Below the pieces are notes generated by a model. The model saw only the letters and a program-made list of their open reading frames with translations, was not told where the DNA came from and did no database searches. Positions 28,907 to 37,572 of a stretch of 64,000 nt of DNA are shown in pieces (the first letter of the stretch is position 1; each line of letters starts with the position of its first letter). The position numbers and the translations under genes were made by a program. Source of the DNA: Sphingopyxis sp. OAS728 (GTDB lineage: Bacteria; Pseudomonadota; Alphaproteobacteria; Sphingomonadales; Sphingomonadaceae); contig NZ_JADBDT010000001.1 of the NCBI RefSeq assembly GCF_014873485.1, forward strand, positions 2,232,001 through 2,296,000, read 5' to 3'.

Positions 28907-30249
28907 TGCGAAATCTCATTACCCTGTCCTTGATCGCCGCCCTGTCCGGCTGCGCCGCCGGCGAAACCAAACCGCAGCCCAAGGCCAGCGTCGCATCCGT
29001 CGATGTGCGCCGCACCGCCGCTTCGACGCAGGCGCTGGACGAGATTGCCGCGAGCTATCTGCGTCTGACACTCGAAATCGGGACGCACGAGCCCGGCTAT
29101 ATCGATGCCTATTACGGCCCGGCCGAGCTGCAAAAGGCGGCCGAAGCGGCGCCGCGCGACAAGGCTGCGCTGCTTGCCGCAACGCGCGAGCTGATGGCGC
29201 AGCTCGACCTTACGGCGCGGCGCCTGCCCGATCCGCTCGAACGCCGCCGCGCCGCCTTCCTTCGCGCACAGCTCCGCGCCGCCGAGACGCGGTTGCAGAT
29301 GATGCAGGGCACGCGCTTCACCTTCGCCGACGAGGCCGAGCGATTGTTCGGGGTGCGGCCGCGCCTCCAACCGCTCGCAAGTTACGACGCCGAACTGGCG
29401 AAGATCGAAGCGCTCGTCCCCGGCGAGGGCGCGCTCGCGGACCGCGTCGAGGCCTATCTCGATGCCTTTACTATCCCGAAGGAGCGGCTGCAAAAGACCT
29501 TCGACGCCGCGATCGCGCGCTGCCGCGGGCGCAGCATGGCGCATATCCCGATGCCCGAGGGCGAAAGCTTCCGGCTGGAATTCGTCACCGGCAAGAGCTG
29601 GAGCGGCTATAATTATTATCACGGCGGCTATCACAGCCTGATCCAGGTCAACACCGACCTGCCGATCCGCCTGTCGCGCGCGCTCGATCTTGGCTGCCAC
29701 GAGGGCTATCCGGGGCACCATCTGCTCAACATGAAGCTCGAAGAGAAATTGGTGAAGGAGCGCGGCTGGGCCGAGTTCAGTGTCTACCCGCTCTACAGCC
29801 CGCAAAGCCTGATCGCCGAGGGCAGCGCCAATTACGGCATCGACCTCGCCTTTCCCGAAAGCAGCAAGGCCGACACCGAGCGCGATGTGCTGATGCCGAT
29901 CGCCGAGATCGCGGCGCCATCCGACGATCGTTACTGGCAGCTGCTCGCGGCGATCAAGCGCGCGTCGGGCGCGCGGCTGACGATCGCGCAGCAATATCTC
30001 GACGGCGCGATCGACCGGCCGACCGCGGTCGCGCTGACGCAGAAATATATGCTCGTCTCGCCGCAGCGCGCCGAGCAGTCGGTGAGCTTCACCGACCAGT
30101 ATCGCAGCTATGTCATCAACTACGGCCTCGGCGAGACGATGGTGCGCGCCTATGTCGAGCGCGGCAGGCCGAGCCGCGACGAGATGTGGCGGCGGATGGC
30201 GAAGATCGTCAGCGAGTCGACCTTGCCTGCGGACCTGCTCGCGCGCTGA
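28906..30249 (+). CDS. DUF885-family lipoprotein, putative metallopeptidase
   Basis: A 447-residue lipoprotein (signal [14 protein letters not shown], lipobox LSGC). The DUF885 family mark is HEGYPGHH (about 265-272), a zinc-binding motif of the HExxH type that relates the family to M32-like peptidases. Other conserved parts are FTGK-like FVTGKSWSGYNYYHGGYHSLIQVNTDLP and EGSANYGIDLAFP. It is likely an outer-membrane-anchored peptidase or carboxypeptidase; the substrate is unknown. It is translationally coupled to nhaA and converges with the ADH gene. Confidence 0.85.
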   Translation: MRNLITLSLIAALSGCAAGETKPQPKASVASVDVRRTAASTQALDEIAASYLRLTLEIGTHEPGYIDAYYGPAELQKAAEAAPRDKAALLAATRELMAQLDLTARRLPDPLERRRAAFLRAQLRAAETRLQMMQGTRFTFADEAERLFGVRPRLQPLASYDAELAKIEALVPGEGALADRVEAYLDAFTIPKERLQKTFDAAIARCRGRSMAHIPMPEGESFRLEFVTGKSWSGYNYYHGGYHSLIQVNTDLPIRLSRALDLGCHEGYPGHHLLNMKLEEKLVKERGWAEFSVYPLYSPQSLIAEGSANYGIDLAFPESSKADTERDVLMPIAEIAAPSDDRYWQLLAAIKRASGARLTIAQQYLDGAIDRPTAVALTQKYMLVSPQRAEQSVSFTDQYRSYVINYGLGETMVRAYVERGRPSRDEMWRRMAKIVSESTLPADLLAR

Positions 30250-30253
30250 GCCG

Positions 30254-31261
30254 TCAGATATCGACGATGATCTTGCCGAAATGGGCGTTCGCCACCTGAT
30301 GGCGAAAGGCGTCGGCGAGATTTTCGAGCGGGAAATGCTGGTCGAGGATCGGACGAATAGCATTCGCCTCGACCCCTGCGATCATCGCGAGCTGCTGCGC
30401 GCGGCTGCCGACGGTCAGGCCCTGTACGCGCAGATTCTTGCTCATCAGCAGCGCGGTCTTCACCGGCCCGACGATCCCTGTGAGCACGCCGATCAGCGCG
30501 ACGTGGCCGCCGACGCGCGTCGCGACCATCGACTGGTCGAGCGTCCCTGCGCCGCCGATTTCGACCACCGTATCGACGCCGCGCCCGCCGGTGAGTTCGA
30601 GCGCCCTCGCGCCCCACTCCGGGACGTCCTTGTAATTGATCAGTTCATCGGCGCCGAGCGCCTTCAGCCGTTCGAGCTTGGCATCGGACGAGCTGGTCGC
30701 GATCACGCGCGCGCCGGCCGCCTTGGCGAATTGGAGCGCGAACACCGACACCCCGCCGCTGCCCTGCACGAGTACGGTCGAGCCCGGCTGGGTGAAGCCA
30801 TCGACGAACAGCGCGCGCCATGCGGTGAGGCCGGCGCAGGTTAACGTCGCCGCCTCAGCAGCCGACCAACCCGCGGGAGCACGGGTGAACCAATGCTGCG
30901 GCGTCACTACCACCTCGCGGGCATAGCCGTCGATGCTGTCGCCCGGCACTTGTGCAAAGGCATGAGGCGGCGGCGCGCCATCGTCCCACAAGGGAAAGAA
31001 GAGCGACACGACAGCGTCGCCGACCTTATAGTCGGTGACGCCCTCGCCGACCGCCTCGACCGCCCCGGCGCCGTCGGACATCGGGATACGTCCGTCGGGC
31101 GTGGGGATCATGCCCGCAACGACCGCGAAGTCGTGGAAGTTGAGCGACGAGGCGGCCAGCCGCACGCGAATCTCGCCCGGCCCCGGGCTGCCGGGGTCGG
31201 GAAGGTCGGTAAGCGTGAGGTTGTCGAGGGAAGCGGGCGCGCGAAGCTGGACCGCCCGCAT
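30254..31261 (-). CDS. Zinc-independent MDR-family oxidoreductase (alcohol dehydrogenase/quinone reductase-like)
   Basis: A 335-residue medium-chain dehydrogenase/reductase. The N-terminal GroES-like part (GEIRVRLAASSLNFHDFAVVAG, DGAGAVEAVGEGV) is followed by a Rossmann NAD(P)-binding domain with VLVQGSGGVSVFALQFAKAAGARVIAT. It lacks the cysteine-rich structural zinc lobe of classical alcohol dehydrogenases. The ATG at 31261 overlaps the stop of the upstream amidohydrolase by one base (TGATG), so both are in one operon. Confidence 0.88.
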   Translation of the reverse strand: MRAVQLRAPASLDNLTLTDLPDPGSPGPGEIRVRLAASSLNFHDFAVVAGMIPTPDGRIPMSDGAGAVEAVGEGVTDYKVGDAVVSLFFPLWDDGAPPPHAFAQVPGDSIDGYAREVVVTPQHWFTRAPAGWSAAEAATLTCAGLTAWRALFVDGFTQPGSTVLVQGSGGVSVFALQFAKAAGARVIATSSSDAKLERLKALGADELINYKDVPEWGARALELTGGRGVDTVVEIGGAGTLDQSMVATRVGGHVALIGVLTGIVGPVKTALLMSKNLRVQGLTVGSRAQQLAMIAGVEANAIRPILDQHFPLENLADAFRHQVANAHFGKIIVDI

Positions 31262-33000
31262 CACTCGGCCGCCATCGCCATTTCGACGCGCTGCGGGCCG
31301 CGGATGACGCCGCCGGGGGTCGGCCCCTGCATTTCGCCATCCTTGAAGGTCACGACGCCCGACTTCACCGTCGCGACATAGCCGTCGGCCTTTTGCAGCA
31401 GGCGCTTGCCTCCTGCGGGCAGGTCGAAGGCGAGCCAGGGCTTGCCGAGCTTGATTGCGTCCATGTCGATGACGTTAAGGTCGGCGAGATAGCCTGGCGC
31501 GAGCACGCCGCGGTCCTCGAGGCCATAAAGCAACGCCGTATCGCGGCACTGGCGCTTCACCGCATGTTCGAGCGCGATGCGATGGCCTTTGCGGTCGCGC
31601 ACCCAATGCTGGAGCATGAAGGTCGGCGAGGCGGCGTCGCAGATCGTGCCGCAGTGCGCGCCGCCGTCCGACAGGCTGTTCACCGTATCGTCCGACGCCT
31701 GCAGATCCTCGAGGAAATTGAGGTTGCCGTCGCGGTAGTTCAAAATCGGGAAATAGATGAAGCCCTTGCCGTCGTCCTTCATCAGCAGGTCATAGGCATA
31801 TTCGGACGGCGAGACGCCCGCTGCGGCCGCGCGCGCCATGATGCTCTCGTCCATCTTCGGCTCATAGTTGAAGTCGGGGTCCATTTCGAAATGGACCGGC
31901 CAGCCTTCGGCGACGACCTTCAGGAAGTCGAGAATATCGCTTTCGGGCCAGATATTCTCTTCCGAAATCATCCGCGCCTTGAACGCCGGGTCCTTCAGCT
32001 TCGCCAGCTGCTCGGCCCACGGCAGGTCGATAATCTCGTTCCATGCGGGCTTGAAGCGGAACGGGTGCACCGTCCCCTGCCACGCCATGATCACGCCGTT
32101 ACCGCGCAATGCGATCTGCGCGACGATATTCGCGCCCGTCGCATTCTGGCTGCGCATTTCCTCGATCTGCTCTTCGAGCGGCAATTCCTTGGCGATCGAC
32201 TGGAGCGCGGCGAAGGTCACGGGCAGCCCGGTCTCGCGGCTGAGGTCGCCCATCCACTGAAACTCGTTCCACTCGCGCTTAAGGTCGCTCGCCATTTCGA
32301 ACACGCCATAACCGACGCGGCCCATCGCGCGGCCGATCGCGATCAGCTCCTCGGCGGTTGCGGTGGTGCCGGGGACGAGTTCGCCGTCGATCGACTTGTG
32401 GAGCACGGTACGGCTCGTCGAGAAACCGAGCGCGCCGGCGCGCACGCCTTCCTCGACGATGCGCGACATTTCGGCGATATCCGCCTCGGTCGGGATCGCG
32501 CCGGGCTTTTCACGGTCGCCGAGCACATAGGCGCGCACCGCGCCGTGCGGAACGTGGCATGCAACGTCGACGGTGCGCGGCAGCTTTTCGAGCGCGTCCA
32601 TATATTCGGGAAAGGTTTCCCAGTCCCACGACATGCCCTCGGCGAGCGCGGTGCCGGGGATGTCCTCGACGCCTTCCATCAGCGAAATCAGCCATTCGTG
32701 GCGGTCGGGCTTGGCGGGCGCGAAGCCGACGCCGCAATTGCCCATGACGACCGTGGTGACGCCGTGCCAGCTCGACGGCGCCATTTCGGCGTCCCATGTC
32801 GCCTGCCCGTCATAATGGGTGTGGACGTCGACGAAGCCGGGAGTGACGATTTTGCCGCTGGCGTCGATTTCTTCACGGCCCGCGCCGAGCTTTTCGCCGA
32901 CCGCGACGATGCGGTCGCCATCAACCGCGACATCCGCGACAAAGGGCGCTCCGCCCGAACCATCGACGACGGTGCCGCCGCGAATCACCAGATCATGCAT
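31261..33000 (-). CDS. N-acyl-D-amino-acid deacylase-like amidohydrolase
   Basis: A 579-residue metal-dependent hydrolase of the amidohydrolase superfamily, closest in style to D-aminoacylases. It begins [25 protein letters not shown]; the first metal motif is HTHYDGQ (about 61-67), followed by GNCGVGFAP, whose Cys is a metal ligand in D-aminoacylases, and the late Asp in [16 protein letters not shown]. The C-terminal beta-sandwich part ([14 protein letters not shown]) is standard. Two inverted repeats lie upstream. Substrate is inferred from family only. Confidence 0.88.
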   Translation of the reverse strand: MHDLVIRGGTVVDGSGGAPFVADVAVDGDRIVAVGEKLGAGREEIDASGKIVTPGFVDVHTHYDGQATWDAEMAPSSWHGVTTVVMGNCGVGFAPAKPDRHEWLISLMEGVEDIPGTALAEGMSWDWETFPEYMDALEKLPRTVDVACHVPHGAVRAYVLGDREKPGAIPTEADIAEMSRIVEEGVRAGALGFSTSRTVLHKSIDGELVPGTTATAEELIAIGRAMGRVGYGVFEMASDLKREWNEFQWMGDLSRETGLPVTFAALQSIAKELPLEEQIEEMRSQNATGANIVAQIALRGNGVIMAWQGTVHPFRFKPAWNEIIDLPWAEQLAKLKDPAFKARMISEENIWPESDILDFLKVVAEGWPVHFEMDPDFNYEPKMDESIMARAAAAGVSPSEYAYDLLMKDDGKGFIYFPILNYRDGNLNFLEDLQASDDTVNSLSDGGAHCGTICDAASPTFMLQHWVRDRKGHRIALEHAVKRQCRDTALLYGLEDRGVLAPGYLADLNVIDMDAIKLGKPWLAFDLPAGGKRLLQKADGYVATVKSGVVTFKDGEMQGPTPGGVIRGPQRVEMAMAAE

Positions 33001-33033
33001 GTCCGCTCTCCCAAGCTTTTGGCCATATTTTTA

Positions 33034-33075
33034 GTTTCACGAAGAAACCTATCATCAAATTTGCGATATGCAAAT
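33034..33075. promoter_or_regulatory. Two inverted repeats in the amidohydrolase/methyltransferase divergent promoter
   Basis: GTTTC/GAAAC (33034-33048, five-base spacer) and ATTTGC/GCAAAT (33059-33075, five-base spacer) lie side by side just upstream of the minus-strand amidohydrolase-ADH operon. They look like operator sites for a dimeric regulator. Confidence 0.4.
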
Positions 33076-33138
33076 AAGCGCGCGGCCCCTGCGACAAGGC
33101 GCTATGGTGGCGGGACGAAATCATAGGGAGTCGATGCC

Positions 33139-33888
33139 ATGATCCGCCCGCTTACCCTCGCCCTCCTCCTTGCCGTTTCGGCGACGCCGCTCGCCGCCAA
33201 GGAGAGTACGGCGTCCAACTACAAGACCGCCCTCGCCGATCCGGCGCGCCCCGCTGCCGACCGGACACGCGACGCGGCGCGCAAACCCGCCGAACTGCTC
33301 GCCTTCGCGCAGATCAAACCGGGCCAGAAGGTCGGCGACTATGTGATGGGCGGCGGTTACGTCACCCGTCTGCTCGCCGCCGCGGTCGGGCCATCGGGCA
33401 AGGTCTACGCCTTCCAGCCTGCCGAATTCATCGCGTTCAAGAAACAATATGGTGACGATCAGGCCGCGGTCGACGCCGCCTATGACAATGTCGATGCCGT
33501 CGCCGGGCCTTTCGCTGCGCCCGCCTATCCCGAACCGCTCGACACGATCATCACGGTGCAGAATTTCCACGACCTGTACCTCAAGCCCTTCCCCGCGGGG
33601 ACGGGCGACAAAGCAAGCGCGGCATTATTCGCGGCGCTGAAGCCCGGCGGCACGCTGGTCGCGGTCGATCATAGCGCGGCGAAGGGCAGCGGCACGACGC
33701 TCTCGGACAGCCTGCACCGCATCGACAAAGACGCGGTGGTGGCCACGCTAACCAAAGCGGGCTTCAAGCTTGAGGCAGAAAGCAAACTCTACAGCCGCCC
33801 GGCCGATCCCCGGAGCGCCAATGTCTTCGACGACAAGATCCGCGGCAAGACCGACCAGTTCACGCTACGCTTCCGCAAACCGGGCTGA
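33139..33888 (+). CDS. Exported class I SAM-dependent methyltransferase-like protein
   Basis: A 249-residue protein with a signal peptide (LTLALLLAVSATPLAAK) followed by a Rossmann methyltransferase fold: KPGQKVGDYVMGGGYVTRLLAAAVGPSGKVYAFQP resembles motif I (with MGGG in place of GxGxG), then LDTIITVQNFHDLYL and LKPGGTLVAVDHSA. It matches the COG4798-type predicted methyltransferases that are exported although SAM is cytoplasmic, so real activity and location are puzzling. It is followed after 17 bases by a PhnA-like gene. Confidence 0.82.
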   Translation: MIRPLTLALLLAVSATPLAAKESTASNYKTALADPARPAADRTRDAARKPAELLAFAQIKPGQKVGDYVMGGGYVTRLLAAAVGPSGKVYAFQPAEFIAFKKQYGDDQAAVDAAYDNVDAVAGPFAAPAYPEPLDTIITVQNFHDLYLKPFPAGTGDKASAALFAALKPGGTLVAVDHSAAKGSGTTLSDSLHRIDKDAVVATLTKAGFKLEAESKLYSRPADPRSANVFDDKIRGKTDQFTLRFRKPG

Positions 33889-33905
33889 CGCGGTAGGGAC
33901 GGCGC

Positions 33906-34217
33906 ATGACGAGTGACGACGAAGATTATGTCTATGACGAGACGAGCGGCGAATGGATGTCCGCCGGCGACATTGCCGCTCGCGACGCCGCCGCAGCCGC
34001 GGGGCCCGAGGTGCGCGATGCGGTCGGAAATTTGCTTGCCGATGGGGACTCGGTCGTCCTGGTGAAGGACCTCAACGTCAAAGGCGCAGGCCAGACGTTG
34101 AAGGTCGGCACGGTGATCAAATCGATCCGGCTGACCGGCGACGATCAGGAAATCGACTGCCGCCACGACGGCATCAAGGGACTCGTGCTGCGCGCCGAGT
34201 TTGTAAGGAAGCGCTAG
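33906..34217 (+). CDS. PhnA/YjdM C-terminal domain protein
   Basis: A 103-residue protein. The C-terminal 65 residues match the conserved PhnA (YjdM) domain: VRDAVGNLLADGDSVVLVKDL, VKGAGQTLKVGTVIKSIRL and GIKGLVLRAEFVRK. The N-terminal zinc ribbon of full-length YjdM is missing and replaced by an acidic stretch (SDDEDYVYDETSGEW). Despite the old name, the family is not shown to act in phosphonate use. Its stop overlaps the convergent cupin gene's stop (CTAG). Confidence 0.85.
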   Translation: MTSDDEDYVYDETSGEWMSAGDIAARDAAAAAGPEVRDAVGNLLADGDSVVLVKDLNVKGAGQTLKVGTVIKSIRLTGDDQEIDCRHDGIKGLVLRAEFVRKR

Positions 34218-34738
34218 GCACGCCCGGACGGCGGGGTTTCCGAATTCCAGTTGGGCCGCGCGGCATCCATCCCGGCAACGACCTTGTCCCAATAGGCTTC
34301 GGTCCGGCCCTGAAATTTCATGTCGAAGCTTTCGACCGTCCGGAATTCGAGCACTTCGACGCCATCGGGCCCGGGCTTGTAAGTGTAAGGCACGTCGCTG
34401 CCGACGAAGAAACCATCGCCTGCGCCCAGTTCCTCGGTCCCGAGCTTCAACGAGCCCGCGATGATATAATAGAGACAGTCGGCATTGTGGCTGTGCAGCG
34501 GCAGAGCAAAACCGCTTTTGAACCAGGCATAGGTCAGGCTCATATGCGGGAGCGAGAACAACACTTTCGTGATGTTCCCCTCACCCACGCCGGCAGCGAC
34601 CCAGCGACCGATGCCCGCCTCGACGATCGGGTTCAGTCCCGCGAGCGTCATCTTGTCGGTTTCGTTGAGGTCGGGTGCGTCGGCTCCGCGAAAAACCCGG
34701 AACGACGTCGCATCCTTTGCGCGGTCGGCTTCGGCCAT
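34214..34738 (-). CDS. Cupin-domain protein
   Basis: A 174-residue single-cupin protein. The metal-binding motif 1 is PLHSHNADCLYYIIAGSLKLG and motif 2 follows at GFFVGSDVPYTYKPG. I chose ATG 34738 because GAGGAGAGAGAG lies directly before it; a GTG nine codons upstream is possible. It follows the acyl-CoA dehydrogenase gene by 65 bases on the same strand, suggesting a shared transcript. The function is unknown. Confidence 0.82.
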   Translation of the reverse strand: MAEADRAKDATSFRVFRGADAPDLNETDKMTLAGLNPIVEAGIGRWVAAGVGEGNITKVLFSLPHMSLTYAWFKSGFALPLHSHNADCLYYIIAGSLKLGTEELGAGDGFFVGSDVPYTYKPGPDGVEVLEFRTVESFDMKFQGRTEAYWDKVVAGMDAARPNWNSETPPSGRA

Positions 34739-34803
34739 CTCTCTCTCCTCGTCCGTTCGTTGCACCGATCATGCCGCAACCGGACAAGGAGAGTCCATCC
34801 CGG

Positions 34804-36099
34804 TCAGATCTTGCGCAAAGTCTCTTTCCGCGGCCCCATATATCCGAACAGATAGGCCGCGACCTTGCGCATCTGGATTTCCTCGGCCCCCTCGGTGATC
34901 CGGTAACGGCGGTGGTGGCGATAGATATGCTCGAACGGCTTGTGGCGCGAATAGCCGATCCCGCCATGGACCTGCATCGCGCGGTCGGCAGCTTCGCAGA
35001 CGAGGCGGTTCGCCCAATAGTTGCACATGCTGACCTTGTCGGAGAGGGTGCGCTCGACCTCCTTGTGCGGGGTGTTGTCCATGTCCCACGCGGTCTTGCG
35101 GATCAGCAGGCGCAGCATTTCGGCCTGCGTCGCGAGTTCGACGAGCGGGAACTGGATCGCCTGGTTCTTTGCCAGCGCCTCGCCGAAGGGCTTGCGTTCG
35201 CGGGCGTAACGCACGCTTTCCTCGATGCAGAAGACCGCGGCGCCTAGCGAGCTTGCCGCCTGCCGGATGCGGTTCTGGTGGACGAAGCTCTGCGCGATCG
35301 ACAGCCCGCCGCCCTCGGGTCCCAGCCGTGCGTCGTCGGGCACCCACACATTGGTGAAGGTCATGCGCGGGTGGTCGGTCGGCATGTTGAACGTCCACAT
35401 ATATTCGTCGACCGTCATGCCGGGCGTGCCGGTCGGCACGAGCAGGCACGTGATGCCCTTCGCATCGCCGTCGTTCCCGCCGGTGCGGCAGAAGGTCGCG
35501 CAATGCGTCGCGACATGCATGCCGGTGATCCACATCTTGCGGCCGTTGATCAGCCAGCCCTCGACGCCATCGCGCGTCTCGCGCACCGCGCGCGTTTCCA
35601 TATGTGTCGCGTCCGACCCGTGATCGGGCTCGGTCAGGCCGAACGCGGTGCGGCGCTTGCCCTCGAAGCCCCCGAGGATGAACTCCTGCTTCTGTTCGTC
35701 GCTGGTGCCGAACTGCTCGAACATCTCGACGAACGGGAAGTTGCCGACGATGCTGTGCTCGTTCTGCAGGTCGTTGTGGAGGCCGAGGCCCTTCGCCGCG
35801 AAATGCTCGCGGATCACCGCCATCCACAGGTTCGATCCGTCCTTGCCGCCATATTTCTTGGGCGCCGAGAAACGCCAATGCCCGCCGGCATCGGCCTTGC
35901 GCGTCGCCTGCTTCAGCAACGCTTCCCAATCGTGGCGGGGCAGCCCCTGATTGTCCCAGTTGGTGCGGCTATGCTCGCGGCGATGGTCAAAGAAGCGGAT
36001 ATTGTCGTCCGCCAGTTCGAGCGGCTTGATCTCGGCCTCGATAAAGGCGTCGAGTTCGTCCAGATACGCCTGCAGGTCGGCGGGCATCGCAAAATCCAT
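34804..36099 (-). CDS. Acyl-CoA dehydrogenase
   Basis: FAD-dependent acyl-CoA dehydrogenase of 431 residues, which forms an alpha,beta double bond in an acyl-CoA and passes electrons to ETF. Conserved parts are FGLTEPDHGSDATHMETRAV, WLINGRKMWITG, the C-terminal RKPFGEALAKNQAIQFPL and QVHGGIGYSRHKPFEHIYRHHRRYRITEGAEEIQ. The start ATG has GGGAGAG at ideal spacing. It lies 19 bases after a phosphotransferase gene, a pairing common for branched, aromatic or steroid acyl-CoA routes. etfBA lies 5 kb upstream on the same strand. Confidence 0.93.
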   Translation of the reverse strand: MDFAMPADLQAYLDELDAFIEAEIKPLELADDNIRFFDHRREHSRTNWDNQGLPRHDWEALLKQATRKADAGGHWRFSAPKKYGGKDGSNLWMAVIREHFAAKGLGLHNDLQNEHSIVGNFPFVEMFEQFGTSDEQKQEFILGGFEGKRRTAFGLTEPDHGSDATHMETRAVRETRDGVEGWLINGRKMWITGMHVATHCATFCRTGGNDGDAKGITCLLVPTGTPGMTVDEYMWTFNMPTDHPRMTFTNVWVPDDARLGPEGGGLSIAQSFVHQNRIRQAASSLGAAVFCIEESVRYARERKPFGEALAKNQAIQFPLVELATQAEMLRLLIRKTAWDMDNTPHKEVERTLSDKVSMCNYWANRLVCEAADRAMQVHGGIGYSRHKPFEHIYRHHRRYRITEGAEEIQMRKVAAYLFGYMGPRKETLRKI

Positions 36100-36118
36100 G
36101 TCTCTCTCCCTTTTGTCT

Positions 36119-37450
36119 TTAGCCGCGCCAGTCGGCGCGCGCCGCGGCGAGCGCGGCATATTTGGGGCTGTCGACCGCGCATTTGTCGAGCGCATCGCGG
36201 CGCAGCCTTGCGAGCAGGCCGGGTTCGGCGAGCGTGGTCGTCCCGGCGAGCAGCGCGGCCGCCAGTTCCGCGTCCTCGGCGCGAATGCCCGCATCGAGAT
36301 CGCGCAGCACGATGCCGAGCGCGTTCATTGCGACCACCGCTTCGAACTTGGCATGGCCTTCGGTGCCCGGCTTGATCGTGTCTTCGATCCAGTCGCGCAC
36401 CGCCTGTACGATCTCGCGGTTGGTCGGCTCGCCGACGGGTTCGACCGAGGCCGACGTCGCGGACGGCAGCGGCCGCACACGCTCGCCTTCGGGCGCTTCG
36501 GTTTCGAGCAGCAGCAACAGGTCGAGTTCCTGCTCGGCCGTGCGCCGGCCGATGACGACGCGCTCGACGGTCGGGTCGGCGCCGTTCCGCCACATTTGCC
36601 CCATCTGTAAACAGCCCAGCGCCCACCAGAGCGTGCGATAGACGAGCCAGAAGCGGAACCGGCCGCGATCAACCTTCGCGCCGCCCGCTGCCTCATAGGC
36701 CGCAAAATAACCGTCGAGGCTTCCAACCCCGAAGGCCGGCTTGTCCAGCCGGCCAAAGCGCCACACCGTCATGCAACCGAACGCCAGATCCTCATGCGCA
36801 TCACCGCGGTGCGCGAGCTCCCAGTCGAGTACGGCCGCCAGCCCATCGGCATCGACCATCACATTGCCCATGCGGTAGTCGCCATGAACGAGCACGGGAT
36901 CGGAAGGCGCGGGCAGATGATCCTCGCACCATTTGATCGCGAGCGCGATTGCCGGCCGGTCGCCACCATAGGACAGGAAGCGCGCCTTCAGCTCTGCAAG
37001 CGCTTCGCCCGTGTTCATCAACGGGATCGCATCGGGGATCGCAGCCGGCGGGATGGCATGGATGCGCGCCAGTTCACGCCCCAGATCGGCAAGCAGCGAC
37101 GGCGGCGGATCGGCGAGTATTTTTGCGGGATTCACCTCGGCGATCACGCGGCGCATCACATAACCGGTCCCCATGCCGTCACCGTCGGCGAGTACGCCCA
37201 CGACCTCGGGCGCCTTCACCCCGGCGGCATGCGCCGCAATCACCAGCGCGGCCTCGTCGGCATGGCCATAGGGGCGGTCCGCCATATATTCCGCCGACGG
37301 CGCACGGCGGAGAACATAGGCGCGGCCAGCCCAATCGAACGCCCAGCTTTCCATATTCGCCCCGCCCGACAGACGCGCGAGCCCGTCCAGGTCGCCGTCC
37401 CCGGCGATGCGCGTCATGAAAGCGGAAAGCGTCGTGGCAAGATCGATCAT
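36119..37450 (-). CDS. Aminoglycoside-phosphotransferase-fold protein with extra C-terminal domain, acyl-CoA dehydrogenase-linked
   Basis: A 443-residue protein. The first ~320 residues have the APH kinase fold: RLSGGANMESWAFDW, LVHGDYRMGNVMVD (catalytic loop) and AVLDWELAHRGDAHEDLAF (metal Asp). The last ~110 residues (EPTNREIVQAVRDWIEDTI ... VAMNALGIVLRDLDAG) look like a separate helical domain similar to DUF6285, which in other bacteria is often its own gene beside such kinases. The substrate is not known; antibiotic resistance is unlikely. A palindrome covers the start codon. Confidence 0.83.
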   Translation of the reverse strand: MIDLATTLSAFMTRIAGDGDLDGLARLSGGANMESWAFDWAGRAYVLRRAPSAEYMADRPYGHADEAALVIAAHAAGVKAPEVVGVLADGDGMGTGYVMRRVIAEVNPAKILADPPPSLLADLGRELARIHAIPPAAIPDAIPLMNTGEALAELKARFLSYGGDRPAIALAIKWCEDHLPAPSDPVLVHGDYRMGNVMVDADGLAAVLDWELAHRGDAHEDLAFGCMTVWRFGRLDKPAFGVGSLDGYFAAYEAAGGAKVDRGRFRFWLVYRTLWWALGCLQMGQMWRNGADPTVERVVIGRRTAEQELDLLLLLETEAPEGERVRPLPSATSASVEPVGEPTNREIVQAVRDWIEDTIKPGTEGHAKFEAVVAMNALGIVLRDLDAGIRAEDAELAAALLAGTTTLAEPGLLARLRRDALDKCAVDSPKYAALAAARADWRG

Positions 37451-37461
37451 TACTTAATGAT
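37446..37461. promoter_or_regulatory. Palindrome over the start codon of the phosphotransferase gene
   Basis: ATCATTA (37446-37452) and TAATGAT (37455-37461) form a seven-base inverted repeat with a two-base centre. The start codon (37448-37450) lies within it, so a bound repressor, or an mRNA hairpin, would block expression of the phosphotransferase-acyl-CoA dehydrogenase operon. Confidence 0.4.
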
Positions 37462-37572
37462 GCTAAGGATTTTTGACGGCCGCAAGCCGTAATCGCATCG
37501 GGGACCGCGCAATCGCAGGAAATGCCAAATACTGCGGCAACCACGGTATCTCGCGATCACGGTTACCGGCTA

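Noticed and set aside
34214..34217. Overlapping stop codons of the PhnA-like and cupin genes as a sign of an error
   Set aside because: Convergent CTAG stops are legitimate; both proteins end in normal, family-like C-termini. The similar overlap at 61552-61555 is equally ordinary.
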